A DNA stretch of 39,104 bases. It comes from Nanobdellati archaeon (GTDB lineage Archaea; EX4484-52; WAPT01). A model generated the notes under the pieces. It was not told where the DNA came from, did no database searches, and saw only the letters and a list, made by a program, of their open reading frames with translations. Location of the stretch: assembly GCA_015520605.1 (NCBI GenBank), contig WAPT01000025.1, positions 1-39,104 on the forward strand. The letters are read 5' to 3'. Position 1 is the stretch's first letter. The number at the start of each line of letters is the position of its first letter. Shown here piece by piece: positions 1 to 7,076 of this stretch. The position numbers and the translations under genes are program-made.

Positions 1-2
1 AG

Positions 3-170
3 GACACATGGCTGGAACTAAGGTATGTGGTAAGGAATGAGTTTTCTGGGAAATCAAAGCAGGGAGTGCTTTACTGCAGACCATCGGAAAGAGAAAAAGA
101 AGAGGCCTATACAGTTGTGCGCTCTGCGCTTTCTAACGGCGGTGTGGTGAGTTTGCAGGAGGTTATCTAG
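3..170 (+). CDS. C-terminal end of an unidentified protein (partial)
   Basis: An open frame enters from the left edge and stops at TAG (168-170), giving 55 residues that begin DTWLELRYVV and end VVSLQEVI. The composition (charged, with a hydrophobic strand near the edge) looks like genuine coding sequence, but I do not recognise the family. The pattern of a beta strand followed by a short helical tail would fit several families. The gene would converge with the DUF4346-like/glyA pair on the other strand. It could also be a chance open frame, because only 168 bases are visible. Confidence 0.4.
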   Translation, partial: DTWLELRYVVRNEFSGKSKQGVLYCRPSEREKEEAYTVVRSALSNGGVVSLQEVI

Positions 171-328
171 TATTTCATCGGTTTTACCAAGTTCCGGATG
201 GGGCGGAGTTCACGGAGTTTCTCTACCGGCATGGAAGAGAGAGAAATCAAGTTGAGAGTAAAGCACTGTCCTTCGAAACTGAAGTAACAAACAAGCCGGT
301 AGCTGCAGAATAAGGTAAATTTATCCAT
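171..328. other. Short intergenic stretch, no recognised gene
   Basis: This stretch lies between the left-edge partial gene and the end of the DUF4346-like gene. A plus-strand frame runs from about 137 to the TAA near 312 and reads like protein (…VPDGAEFTEFLYRHGRERN…). It has no start codon with a ribosome site and no family I recognise. A minus-strand frame (328 to 167) also opens with ATG straight after the DUF4346-like stop. I cannot support either as a gene. Confidence 0.3.
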
Positions 329-661
329 CTACTCCATCTCATCCTGCACGTATTTTCTACCAGTTTTGAGACATTCTTCTGCTCTGGCAAGTTCATAACC
401 GAGATAAGCGGCATGATCCAGCATTGTCACAAGATCGTATTTTAGTATGGTACGGAACAGATCTATACTGTTTTTTCCTCGGAAAACAAACTTGAGCCTC
501 CCACTTCCCGGCTTTTTATCATCTCCCACATATTCATAAGCTTCAACAACGATCTCCTTTGCCTCGTGATCCACATTTATGACGAAGAAATGTCTATCAA
601 GCTTTATCTCAGATTCATCATGCTTCTCGGCCCTTATCTCAAAAATCCTGTGGGGAAGCAT
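329..661 (-). CDS. Small DUF4346-like protein coupled to glyA
   Basis: A 110-residue soluble protein. The N-terminal half is beta-rich (HFFVINVDHEAKEIVVEAYEY). The C-terminal half ends in a helical motif (LDHAAYLGYELARAEECLK) followed by KYVQDE, which resembles my memory of DUF4346, a small domain found alone or attached to dihydropteroate synthase-like proteins in archaea. Its ATG overlaps the TAA of glyA in a TAATG arrangement, so translation is probably coupled and the two products are likely made together. That placement suggests a role linked to pterin or C1 metabolism, but this is inference. The biochemical function is unknown. The gene ends in TAG. The family assignment is moderate and from memory only. 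Confidence 0.6.
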   Translation of the reverse strand: MLPHRIFEIRAEKHDESEIKLDRHFFVINVDHEAKEIVVEAYEYVGDDKKPGSGRLKFVFRGKNSIDLFRTILKYDLVTMLDHAAYLGYELARAEECLKTGRKYVQDEME

Positions 662-1908
662 TAGCAGTAGTGCACCTCCCTAAAGCTTTTTCTGAACTCC
701 ACAACATCATCCCTAACATTTTCATCCTTAACGATTACACGATGTATGAATTCTGCTATCACTTCCATGTCACTTTCCTTACACCCCCATCTCGTCATTT
801 CCTGTGTGCCTATCCTTATGCCAGAGGGGTTCTTCATTGTCTCAGCGTTTGTTTCATCCCCAGGAATCATGTTCTTATTGGCTATTATGTTATTCTCTTC
901 CAGCTTTTCAGCGTTAATCTTACCCCCTCCATACTCCCTCACATCTATAACAACTTGATGGCTCTCGGTGTATCCGTATGGTTCTCCAAGAACCCTAAAA
1001 CCAAATTCTGCTAGCCTTTCTGCAAGCTTCTTAGCATTCTTTATGGTCTGCCTGGCGTAAGCCTCGCCATACTTCCACATTTCCCATGCTGTTTGCGCCA
1101 GAGCAGGAAGCCTGTGAATGTGATGGTTGCACACCAGCCTTGGAAATATGGCTTTTTGCACTCTTTCAAATTCGACATTTTCAGCAGCCATTACAACTCC
1201 TCCCTGGGGGCCGGGAAACGTTTTGTGAGTCGAGCTGGTGACTATGCTCGCGCCTTCCCTGAAAGGTTGCTGAAATTGCCCTCCTGCTATCAAACCAAGG
1301 ACGTGTGCGGCATCATAAACTACCAAACCTCCATAACTCTTTGCCGCATCGCTTATCTCCTTTATCGGGTGAGGGAAGAGGAAAAGCGAAGCTCCAAGTA
1401 TGACCATCTTTGGCTGCTCTTTCTCAATGATTTTCACCGCCTTATCCTCATCTATGTTCATCCTCTCCCTATCAAACGGAAGCTGCAGGACTTCCACACC
1501 CCTCAAACCAAGTGCGCCATGAATTGTGTGAGAGACGTGCGCTCCTGCAGGAACATCCAGAGCAGCAACTTTATCCCCATTTTCCAGAAAAGCAACGAAT
1601 ACGGCAAGGTTTGCTATTGTGCCGCTCAGGGGGCGGAGATCAACGTGATCAGCATCGAAAAGCACGGATATGATTTTTTGAGCCCTGACCTCCACCTCGT
1701 CCAAGTACTTGTGCCCTTGGTAGTATCTTTTGAAGGGTAAGCCTTCAGCATATCTGTGCATCATATCATTGAGATAAAGCCTCTCTGCCACTGGAGACAT
1801 GACGTTTTCGCTTGCTATGAGGTTTATACACTCGTATTTGCGCCAGAGATCATGGTGTTTGGTCAGATAAACAATCTCTCCTATCAGCTCCTCTGGACTT
1901 TTCTTCAT
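661..1908 (-). CDS. glyA: Serine hydroxymethyltransferase
   Basis: PLP enzyme that interconverts serine and glycine and moves the C1 unit onto a reduced pterin (tetrahydrofolate or a methanopterin-type carrier in archaea). It is cytoplasmic. About 415 residues, normal for the family. Visible hallmarks are the substrate-binding start region (YECINLIASEN), the PLP-site stretch SSTHKTFPGPQGG whose lysine forms the Schiff base, and DAAHVLGLIAGG. I chose the ATG at 1908. GTG 1917 is possible, because an AT-rich box at 1936-1948 would place the transcript start close to it. It heads a two-gene unit with the overlapping DUF4346-like gene and is divergent from the ThyX-like gene. With ThyA nearby it can supply methylene-pterin for dTMP synthesis (inference). 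Confidence 0.95.
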   Translation of the reverse strand: MKKSPEELIGEIVYLTKHHDLWRKYECINLIASENVMSPVAERLYLNDMMHRYAEGLPFKRYYQGHKYLDEVEVRAQKIISVLFDADHVDLRPLSGTIANLAVFVAFLENGDKVAALDVPAGAHVSHTIHGALGLRGVEVLQLPFDRERMNIDEDKAVKIIEKEQPKMVILGASLFLFPHPIKEISDAAKSYGGLVVYDAAHVLGLIAGGQFQQPFREGASIVTSSTHKTFPGPQGGVVMAAENVEFERVQKAIFPRLVCNHHIHRLPALAQTAWEMWKYGEAYARQTIKNAKKLAERLAEFGFRVLGEPYGYTESHQVVIDVREYGGGKINAEKLEENNIIANKNMIPGDETNAETMKNPSGIRIGTQEMTRWGCKESDMEVIAEFIHRVIVKDENVRDDVVEFRKSFREVHYC

Positions 1909-1935
1909 CAGCACCACAGGGATGGTTTAGGGGAG

Positions 1936-2046
1936 TAATAAATTTAAAATGGATGGAAAGTGCAGTTATACTCCGTTTTCACACAAACCGTCCACAGAGC
2001 CTCGGCTTTGAATGGAGAACTGGCAGAGGGACAAACATAAATTTTT
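1936..2046. promoter_or_regulatory. Divergent promoters of glyA and the ThyX-like gene
   Basis: Two AT-rich boxes lie back to back. TTTAAATTTATTA, read on the minus strand, occupies 1936-1948 and is centred about 25 nt before the glyA GTG at 1917. ATAAATTTTT occupies 2037-2046 and is centred about 25 nt before the ThyX-like ATG at 2066. This spacing fits archaeal TATA boxes with leaderless or near-leaderless transcripts. No Shine-Dalgarno site precedes ATG 2066. Confidence 0.6.
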
Positions 2047-2065
2047 TCCTGCGGGATAAGAACTT

Positions 2066-3361
2066 ATGAAAGCCGTGCGAGAGATTGTAAGAGCAGAACC
2101 CATTGACTATGCTCCGGTTTTTGAAGGTTTCGGGCCTGATGAAATAGTAACGGTATCGGGCATTCTCACGGCAAAGCGGGGCAGCTTCAAAGAGATGCTC
2201 AACACGCTTGATCCAGGTGTTGTAAAAAAGTTCCATCGGGAAGCGACAAGAAGGGGACATGCAAGTCTGCTAACAACACCCACATTCTATTTTTGGGTTG
2301 AGGGAAGCAGACTTATAGATCTCTTTTTCACAGCTTTTCCCTTTGGATCCTACCTGATGTTTAGTTCGCGCCGAATTGAGGTTACCAAGGAAAACATGAT
2401 CATCCCGGATGCTGTTGCAGGGACACCTTACGAAAAGGGTTATGTTCGGGTCTGCGAGAAGCTACTGAAAGTTTATAAGGAGCTTCTAAAGATTGGATAC
2501 GACCAAGCGAGGAACATACTCCCACTCGGATTCAGTTCTTATGGGTTATTTTCATTCCCAATGCAGACGATCCTCACGGCCATCAAAGAATGCGAACTAA
2601 ATCCTGAAATTCCTGAAGAAATACAGCTTATTTCCAACTTTTTCAAAGAGATTTTGAAGGAAAAAACACCATTCATCTTTGGCGCTTCCGAGAAAGCACA
2701 TTCCACGGGTTACCCGTTTCCCAACATATTTGGACGCCATGAAATAATGGAATCTCCTTCCATAGATGTTGTTCATGCAGGTGATATAAAAAGCGTCATT
2801 AAGCTGGTTTCTGAGAGGGGCTGGAAAGAAGCTGCAGAGCATGCGCAGACAGAGATTCTTGTCAAATGTGTGAGCACGCTATCCATAGCGGCGTGGAACG
2901 AGATAAAAAGGCACAGAACGGTCAGGCAATTCGTCGAGCCGATCTATGTTGCAGCGGAGCGATACCTCAGGGATCCGAAGGAAGAGTATTTTCACATCCC
3001 TCCGGATGCGGGTAAAAATTACATTGAGGCATTTCATGAAGCTATGGTGTTCTATGAGAGGCTTGTTGATGAGGGTGTGGATAGAAAACATGCGGTCTAC
3101 ATAGTGCCGCATGCTCTTAAAATAAAATTCAAGCTGCTCTTGGATGGGTATCATCTGCTGAACCCCTTCGGTTTTCTGGGTGTGAGGTGCTGCACCACGA
3201 CCCATTACGAGGTGAGGAACTTTGCCGGAGAAATAATACGTGCACTATCTGATTCTTTTCCGGAGCTGGAACCCTTGCTTGGACCCAAGTGCAAGACGGG
3301 TGTGTGTCCTGAGAGGAACCCATGCGGTAGGGTTAATCTTTACAGAAAAAACAAAAATTAA
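2066..3361 (+). CDS. Tandem ThyX-like (flavin-dependent thymidylate synthase family) protein
   Basis: 431 residues, about twice a normal ThyX (roughly 220-250). Two ThyX-like halves are visible. The N-terminal half keeps GHAS (64-67), TFYFWVEGSR (72-81) and QARNILP (147-153), but the RHR…S…RY flavin/dUMP signature is degenerate (FGSYLMFSSRR, 93-103). The C-terminal half has KRHRTVRQFVEPIY (281-294) with RY at 299-300, YIVPHAL (345-351) and a final THYEVRNFAGEI (379-390). These match the order of motifs in ThyX. A cysteine cluster (C409, C414, C420) closes the protein. ThyX makes dTMP from dUMP using FAD, NADPH and methylene-tetrahydrofolate. Whether this protein does so is unproven. It is divergent from glyA, and a thyA gene lies 4 kb away. 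Confidence 0.75.
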   Translation: MKAVREIVRAEPIDYAPVFEGFGPDEIVTVSGILTAKRGSFKEMLNTLDPGVVKKFHREATRRGHASLLTTPTFYFWVEGSRLIDLFFTAFPFGSYLMFSSRRIEVTKENMIIPDAVAGTPYEKGYVRVCEKLLKVYKELLKIGYDQARNILPLGFSSYGLFSFPMQTILTAIKECELNPEIPEEIQLISNFFKEILKEKTPFIFGASEKAHSTGYPFPNIFGRHEIMESPSIDVVHAGDIKSVIKLVSERGWKEAAEHAQTEILVKCVSTLSIAAWNEIKRHRTVRQFVEPIYVAAERYLRDPKEEYFHIPPDAGKNYIEAFHEAMVFYERLVDEGVDRKHAVYIVPHALKIKFKLLLDGYHLLNPFGFLGVRCCTTTHYEVRNFAGEIIRALSDSFPELEPLLGPKCKTGVCPERNPCGRVNLYRKNKN

Positions 3362-3367
3362 AAATAA

Positions 3368-3403
3368 TTAAAATCAGTTTTAATGAGGAGTTTCTCATTT
3401 TTT
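3368..3403 (+). terminator. Hairpins and T-run after the ThyX-like gene
   Basis: Two inverted repeats follow the stop codon. One is ATTAAAA…TTTTAAT (3368-3384), and the other is AATGAG (3382-3387) paired with CTCATT (3394-3399) followed by a short T-run to 3403. The second overlaps the last codons of the convergent membrane-protein gene. T-rich ends are the usual archaeal termination signal. The hairpins may serve both converging transcripts. Confidence 0.45.
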
Positions 3404-3688
3404 CAGGTTTTCTTCTAAGAAATCTCCTATTACTGTCCCGACAACGAAGATCAGAGCATAGATTATGGCTATTATTGCGAGTCCTATGCCTGCCCCTACC
3501 GCCGAAGCTATCGCCAAGATCCCGGGCATCACCAACCCAAATACAAGTCCCAGCACGACTCCAACCGCAAGTCCCGCAATTCCTGCCTTCTTGAGTATTC
3601 CCATTCTGTCCTCCTTGCCGGCTCTACTGTACCCGTACAACACTCCTGTTATCAGGAGTACAAGTCCCGTTAAGCCACCCAACACCAT
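3395..3688 (-). CDS. Small glycine-rich membrane protein, unknown function
   Basis: 97 residues from ATG 3688 (MVLGGLTGLVLLITGVLYGYS…). There are three hydrophobic stretches: one at the N-terminus, then a charged loop (RAGKEDRMGILKKAG), then two strongly hydrophobic glycine/alanine/isoleucine-rich segments, and a short charged tail ending EENLKK. It resembles small archaeal integral membrane proteins with glycine-zipper-like helices, but I do not recognise a family. An upstream ATG at 3757 exists. The box TTAAATTT about 28 nt before 3688 and the absence of conserved-looking sequence upstream favour the shorter form. It converges on the ThyX-like gene with a 33-base gap. Confidence 0.6.
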   Translation of the reverse strand: MVLGGLTGLVLLITGVLYGYSRAGKEDRMGILKKAGIAGLAVGVVLGLVFGLVMPGILAIASAVGAGIGLAIIAIIYALIFVVGTVIGDFLEENLKK

Positions 3689-3852
3689 ATCTTTACCCTG
3701 CGGATACAAACCGTTAAATTTCTTTGCATTTCTTGCTTGAGACCGTATGGGTAACAAAATAAAGCTTCAACGCTTCGGGGATGAAACATCAAAACACAAT
3801 CCATGATTTTTGAATATTGATGGAAAAGGTAATCTTTTGAAAGAGTAAAAGG

Positions 3853-3859
3853 TTTAAAG
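3853..3859 (+). promoter_or_regulatory. TATA box of the Lrp gene
   Basis: TTTAAAG is centred 24 nt upstream of ATG 3880, with no Shine-Dalgarno site between. This fits a leaderless transcript starting at or near the start codon. Confidence 0.55.
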
Positions 3860-3879
3860 CAAGTCGACCAACATATATC

Positions 3880-4299
3880 ATGGTTCTGATGGATGAAATT
3901 GATGAAAAAATTATCGAAATGCTCAAGGAAGATTCGCGTACACCTTTTTTGAAAATAGCTCAGACACTCGGAATAAGCGAGGGTGCTGTGAGAAGCAGGG
4001 TAAAGAAACTCGTAAAATCAGGGGTAATAAAAAAATTCACAATAGAAGTTTCGGAACCCGAAAATGTAAAGGCCATTGTGCTCGTTAAGACTTCTCCCGA
4101 AATGGACACCGCAGAGGTAAGAGAAAATATTTTACGAGTATGCAGGAACGTGACGTGGTGTTTTGAGATTTCCGGGAGTTATGACATAATTCTCCTTCTT
4201 TCCGCGAGAAACATTTCCGAGATGAATACCGAGGTGGAGAAGATAAGAAAAATTAAAGGTGTCTCCGAAACCCTTACGAATTTCGTAATGAATGAGTAA
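3880..4299 (+). CDS. Lrp/AsnC-family transcription regulator
   Basis: 139 residues, a typical length. The N-terminal winged helix (IDEKIIEMLKEDSRTPFLKIA, then ISEGAVRSRVKKLVKSGVIKKF) binds DNA. The C-terminal RAM domain (ISGSYDIILLLSARNISEMN) normally forms the dimer or octamer and binds amino acids. ATG 3880 follows a TATA box at leaderless spacing; ATG 3889 (MDEID) is an alternative. It is the first gene of a tight three-gene unit with a GNAT protein and an M20 hydrolase, so it probably controls amino-acid or N-acyl-amino-acid metabolism and may regulate its own operon. The effector cannot be read from sequence. Confidence 0.9.
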   Translation: MVLMDEIDEKIIEMLKEDSRTPFLKIAQTLGISEGAVRSRVKKLVKSGVIKKFTIEVSEPENVKAIVLVKTSPEMDTAEVRENILRVCRNVTWCFEISGSYDIILLLSARNISEMNTEVEKIRKIKGVSETLTNFVMNE

Positions 4300-4330
4300 A
4301 CTATTTAAAGATATTCGTAAAATTTTCTGC

Positions 4331-5254
4331 ATGCTTTCTCAGAAAATCGAAGAAATCGATAGGGAATGGAAAGAGTATTTAGGTATGGAGGATCTGGCTG
4401 GCGTCCCAATGTTGATAGATATGAGTAACAAGAGAGCTAAACCGCTGGGAATATACATTCTCAACTACGTGGAAGAGGACGAGATCGACCCATGGCTGGA
4501 AAAATGCGCATATGAATGCAGGGAGAGAGGCTTGAGCAGAGTTGGAGAGATTTACATACCTTCCAATATTGAGCTGAATCCCTCCCTGCCAAAAGGATGG
4601 CACCTCGTTAAAGAATGCAGTCTGGATGGCGTTTGCGAATACGCTCTTTTGAACGAGGAAAGAGAAAAGTACAGGGGCACTCCTGAATGCTGGAAAGAAG
4701 ATGCAAAAAGAGTCATTGAAAATGAGTTGAAAAAACTTGAGAACAGGAAATACAGAGAGATCTTAAGGGAAAATATCGAAGAACTTGCCGTCGAGCTTGT
4801 GGACTTCGAAAAGAAAAGGAAGGAAGGAAAAGAAGTTCTGAAGAGAATAAACACAGAGTGCTTTTACAACTATTCTCTCCATGAACCTTCAGAATTTACA
4901 GAAACTCTGCTGTGCTATAAAGATAACAAAGCAGTGGGAGTGATATCTCTGGAGTACATGCCGAACGGAATCGTCGAATATTCCATCAGTGTATTACCTT
5001 CAGAACAAAAGAAAAATACAGGAACTGCCATGCTTTCCGCGCTGCTGGAAGAAAAAGAGTTCAACATCCTTTACGGGGATATAACCAACACACCTTCGGC
5101 AAAAGCGCTGATAAGAGCGCGATATCTTTCCGGAAAAAATTATGCACTATCCTACGGGGTACACAATCTGCAGGCAGATATAAATTCCGTTACAATGGAC
5201 TACATGAAATATGGAAGATATATTGACACACTCCCAATCTATCTTCGGAGGTGA
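4331..5254 (+). CDS. GNAT-like acetyltransferase-domain protein
   Basis: About 307 residues from ATG 4331. The N-terminal 170 residues are charged and helical with no family I recognise. The C-terminal part looks like a GNAT fold: beta strands CYKDNKAVGVISLEY and IVEYSISVLPSEQ, a pyrophosphate-loop-like KKNTGTAMLSALLEE, then ITNTPSAKALIRARY. GNAT enzymes transfer an acyl group from acyl-CoA. ATG 4292, overlapping the Lrp stop, is an alternative start. TATTTAAAG (4302-4310), centred 25 nt before 4331, supports the later start and a possible internal leaderless promoter. It sits between an amino-acid regulator and an M20 deacylase, so an N-acylated amino acid or peptide substrate is a reasonable guess. 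Confidence 0.6.
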   Translation: MLSQKIEEIDREWKEYLGMEDLAGVPMLIDMSNKRAKPLGIYILNYVEEDEIDPWLEKCAYECRERGLSRVGEIYIPSNIELNPSLPKGWHLVKECSLDGVCEYALLNEEREKYRGTPECWKEDAKRVIENELKKLENRKYREILRENIEELAVELVDFEKKRKEGKEVLKRINTECFYNYSLHEPSEFTETLLCYKDNKAVGVISLEYMPNGIVEYSISVLPSEQKKNTGTAMLSALLEEKEFNILYGDITNTPSAKALIRARYLSGKNYALSYGVHNLQADINSVTMDYMKYGRYIDTLPIYLRR

Positions 5255-5259
5255 ATGAA

Positions 5260-6336
5260 ATGCCCGACGAACTTTTAAACCTGCTCTCCGAACTCGTTTC
5301 AATACCTTCCGTAACAGGAGAGGAGCTGGAAATAGCGAAGTTTGCCAGATCGTGGCTTGGAGAACACGGAATAGAGGCAAAACTCCAGAAAGTTGAAAAC
5401 AACAGGTTCAATGTGATCGCGCGAAGCGGAGATGCGGACAAAAAAATACTCATCTCTGGACATCTCGACACCGTTGCTCCTGTGCGTGGATGGAAAACAA
5501 ACCCATTCGAACTTGTTGTCAGAGGAGATAAGGGCTTTGGTTTAGGGGCACTCGACATGAAAAGCGGTGTTGTGATTCTGATGAACTTAATTTCTGAAGT
5601 AAAAAGAAAGGATATGGAAATAATTTGTGTCCTTACCATAGATGAGGAAATGCATTCTTGCGGAATGTACAGGTTCCTTGAAGAAAGTAGAGAAAAATTT
5701 TACGGTGCCATTTTTACGGAACCTCTACCCGGAAATAAAATCGCTCTTGTTACGCGCTGTTTTGGAAGGTATGCCGTTGATGTAAAAATACCTCTTAAAG
5801 GAGGACATGCTGCATTTCATGGAGCGGAAAATGTTTCGGAAGTGATAAGAAACTTGGCATCATGTATCTCGCGCTTAAAAAGCTACGAAAAAGAAGGAAA
5901 AATAGGAAAGTGCGAATATTCCGTTTCGATGGTTAAGATGGGAGACGAGTTTCTTTCCCTGCCGTCTGAAATTTTACTCAGAATTAACCACAGAGCCGTT
6001 GAGGGGGAGAGCCTTGAATCCACCGTAGAAGAAGTCAAGGAAGCGTTTTCTATCTTCAACGGAGTTGAAGTTCAGCCCATAGAAAGGCCCACACCTTTTT
6101 TAGAGCCGTTTTGCTTTGATGAGAGTGCGGAATTCGTAAGAAAATGCATGAGTATTATTGAGGAAGTTGCTGTTTCGCCCTCTGTTTTTGACGGAAACTT
6201 AACCGCAATGTACGGTATTCCTACGGTAAACGTGGGTCCCGTAGGCGAGAATCTCCACAGGGAAAATGAATATGTGGTTATTTCCAGCATGAAAAAAGTT
6301 TATAGGATTTTGAAGCATCTCCTCAATACGTTGTAG
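5260..6336 (+). CDS. M20-family metallopeptidase/deacylase (ArgE/DapE/LysK-like)
   Basis: 358 residues. The two-metal signature is present: GHLDTV (H68, D70), the bridging aspartate in GALDMKSG (D99), the catalytic DEE (E129, E130), TEP (E154) and a C-terminal histidine in VGENLHRENE. Family members hydrolyse N-acyl amino acids, succinyl-diaminopimelate, small peptides or LysW-bound lysine/ornithine. The exact substrate is not readable, and no lysW/lysX/lysZ genes are nearby. The start is fixed by a strong GGAGGTGA (5247-5254) five bases before ATG 5260. That ribosome site contains the TGA stop of the GNAT gene, so the two are translationally linked. It ends in TAG. Confidence 0.88.
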   Translation: MPDELLNLLSELVSIPSVTGEELEIAKFARSWLGEHGIEAKLQKVENNRFNVIARSGDADKKILISGHLDTVAPVRGWKTNPFELVVRGDKGFGLGALDMKSGVVILMNLISEVKRKDMEIICVLTIDEEMHSCGMYRFLEESREKFYGAIFTEPLPGNKIALVTRCFGRYAVDVKIPLKGGHAAFHGAENVSEVIRNLASCISRLKSYEKEGKIGKCEYSVSMVKMGDEFLSLPSEILLRINHRAVEGESLESTVEEVKEAFSIFNGVEVQPIERPTPFLEPFCFDESAEFVRKCMSIIEEVAVSPSVFDGNLTAMYGIPTVNVGPVGENLHRENEYVVISSMKKVYRILKHLLNTL

Positions 6337-6575
6337 CAATAGTTTTGAATTAAGTATCAACCATCTCTTCTTTTAAGAATCCTTCTCTACATCGTTTTCA
6401 TTTCCAAGGATAAAAACAAGCATTCTTCGTCAGGTTTTTTAAACTCTTTTCGATAGGTTCCAGTTACAACCATAAATATTTCCTACTGCTGGAGTAGGTC
6501 TAACAACAATTTCCAAAATGTTCGTATTTTAACTTAAAAATGAATGAATCGGAATCATTAAACTATTCTGCTCTA
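6337..6575. other. Convergent intergenic region with T-rich tracts and a small hairpin
   Basis: This 239-base gap lies between the ends of the M20 and flavin-reductase genes. The plus strand has pyrimidine/T-rich stretches (around 6366-6380 and a T6 near 6434-6440) suited to archaeal termination. A perfect 6-bp inverted repeat, CCTACT-GCTGG-AGTAGG, lies at 6482-6498. No open frame, tRNA or repeat array is seen. Confidence 0.4.
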
Positions 6576-7055
6576 CTATAAATTCATTATGTATCTGTCT
6601 TCAGTAACATGCGAGAGTGGCACAAAGTCCTTCCTTCTAATATGTTCTTCCACAACCTCTCCTACAACTATGTAATGATCTCCGTGCCTGTACATCCCAT
6701 CAACAACACACTCGAAGCTTATCGGCGCTTCCCTTATACACGGTGCGCTGATTTTTCTTGACGGCTCTTTTGTCAGATTGGCAAGTTCAAACTTGTCAAC
6801 ATACCTGCCAGAATGAGTGCCGCAGATTTCTGCAGCTTTTTTCATGCTCACATCACACACATTAATGGTTAACTCCTTCGTTTCCTTCAGGTTCTCGAAG
6901 GTGTATCTCTGCGGAGCTATGGAAACCGCCAGATATTTCGGTTCAAAACTCACCGGCATAACGAAGCTTGCGGTCATGACGTTCGGCTTTCCTTCTCTAT
7001 TCACAGAGCATACAAGTACAACGGGCCTCGGCCATATCTGCTGGGAGATGCGCAT
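6576..7055 (-). CDS. Flavin reductase-like FMN-binding protein
   Basis: 159 residues with the split-barrel flavin-reductase fold: PRPVVLVCSVNREGKPNVMTASF at the N-terminus, FEPKYLAVSIAPQRYTFENLKET (flavin-binding loops) and a late ADHYIVVGEVV-like strand (GDHYIVVGEVV). Members bind FMN and act as flavoredoxins or NAD(P)H:flavin reductases. ATG 7055 is preceded by AAGGTG eight bases upstream; the GTG at 7061 is less likely. It begins about 20 bases after the thyA stop on the same strand, so the two are probably co-transcribed. A flavin protein is not needed by ThyA itself, but could serve the ThyX-like enzyme or reduction of the pterin product (inference). It ends with TAG TAG. Confidence 0.85.
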   Translation of the reverse strand: MRISQQIWPRPVVLVCSVNREGKPNVMTASFVMPVSFEPKYLAVSIAPQRYTFENLKETKELTINVCDVSMKKAAEICGTHSGRYVDKFELANLTKEPSRKISAPCIREAPISFECVVDGMYRHGDHYIVVGEVVEEHIRRKDFVPLSHVTEDRYIMNL

Positions 7056-7076
7056 CCGCACTACACCTTTCCAGAT

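Noticed and set aside
167-328. Minus-strand 53-codon frame starting right after the DUF4346-like stop
   Set aside because: The ATG position is suggestive, but the sequence is low in protein-like features and has no ribosome site or family match.
1093-1740. Plus-strand open frame of 215 codons opposite glyA
   Set aside because: It is a codon-usage shadow of glyA without any recognisable sequence or ribosome site.
6460-6480. GTTCCAGTTACAACC-like string resembling part of a CRISPR repeat
   Set aside because: It occurs once, with no second copy at spacer distance and no cas genes.
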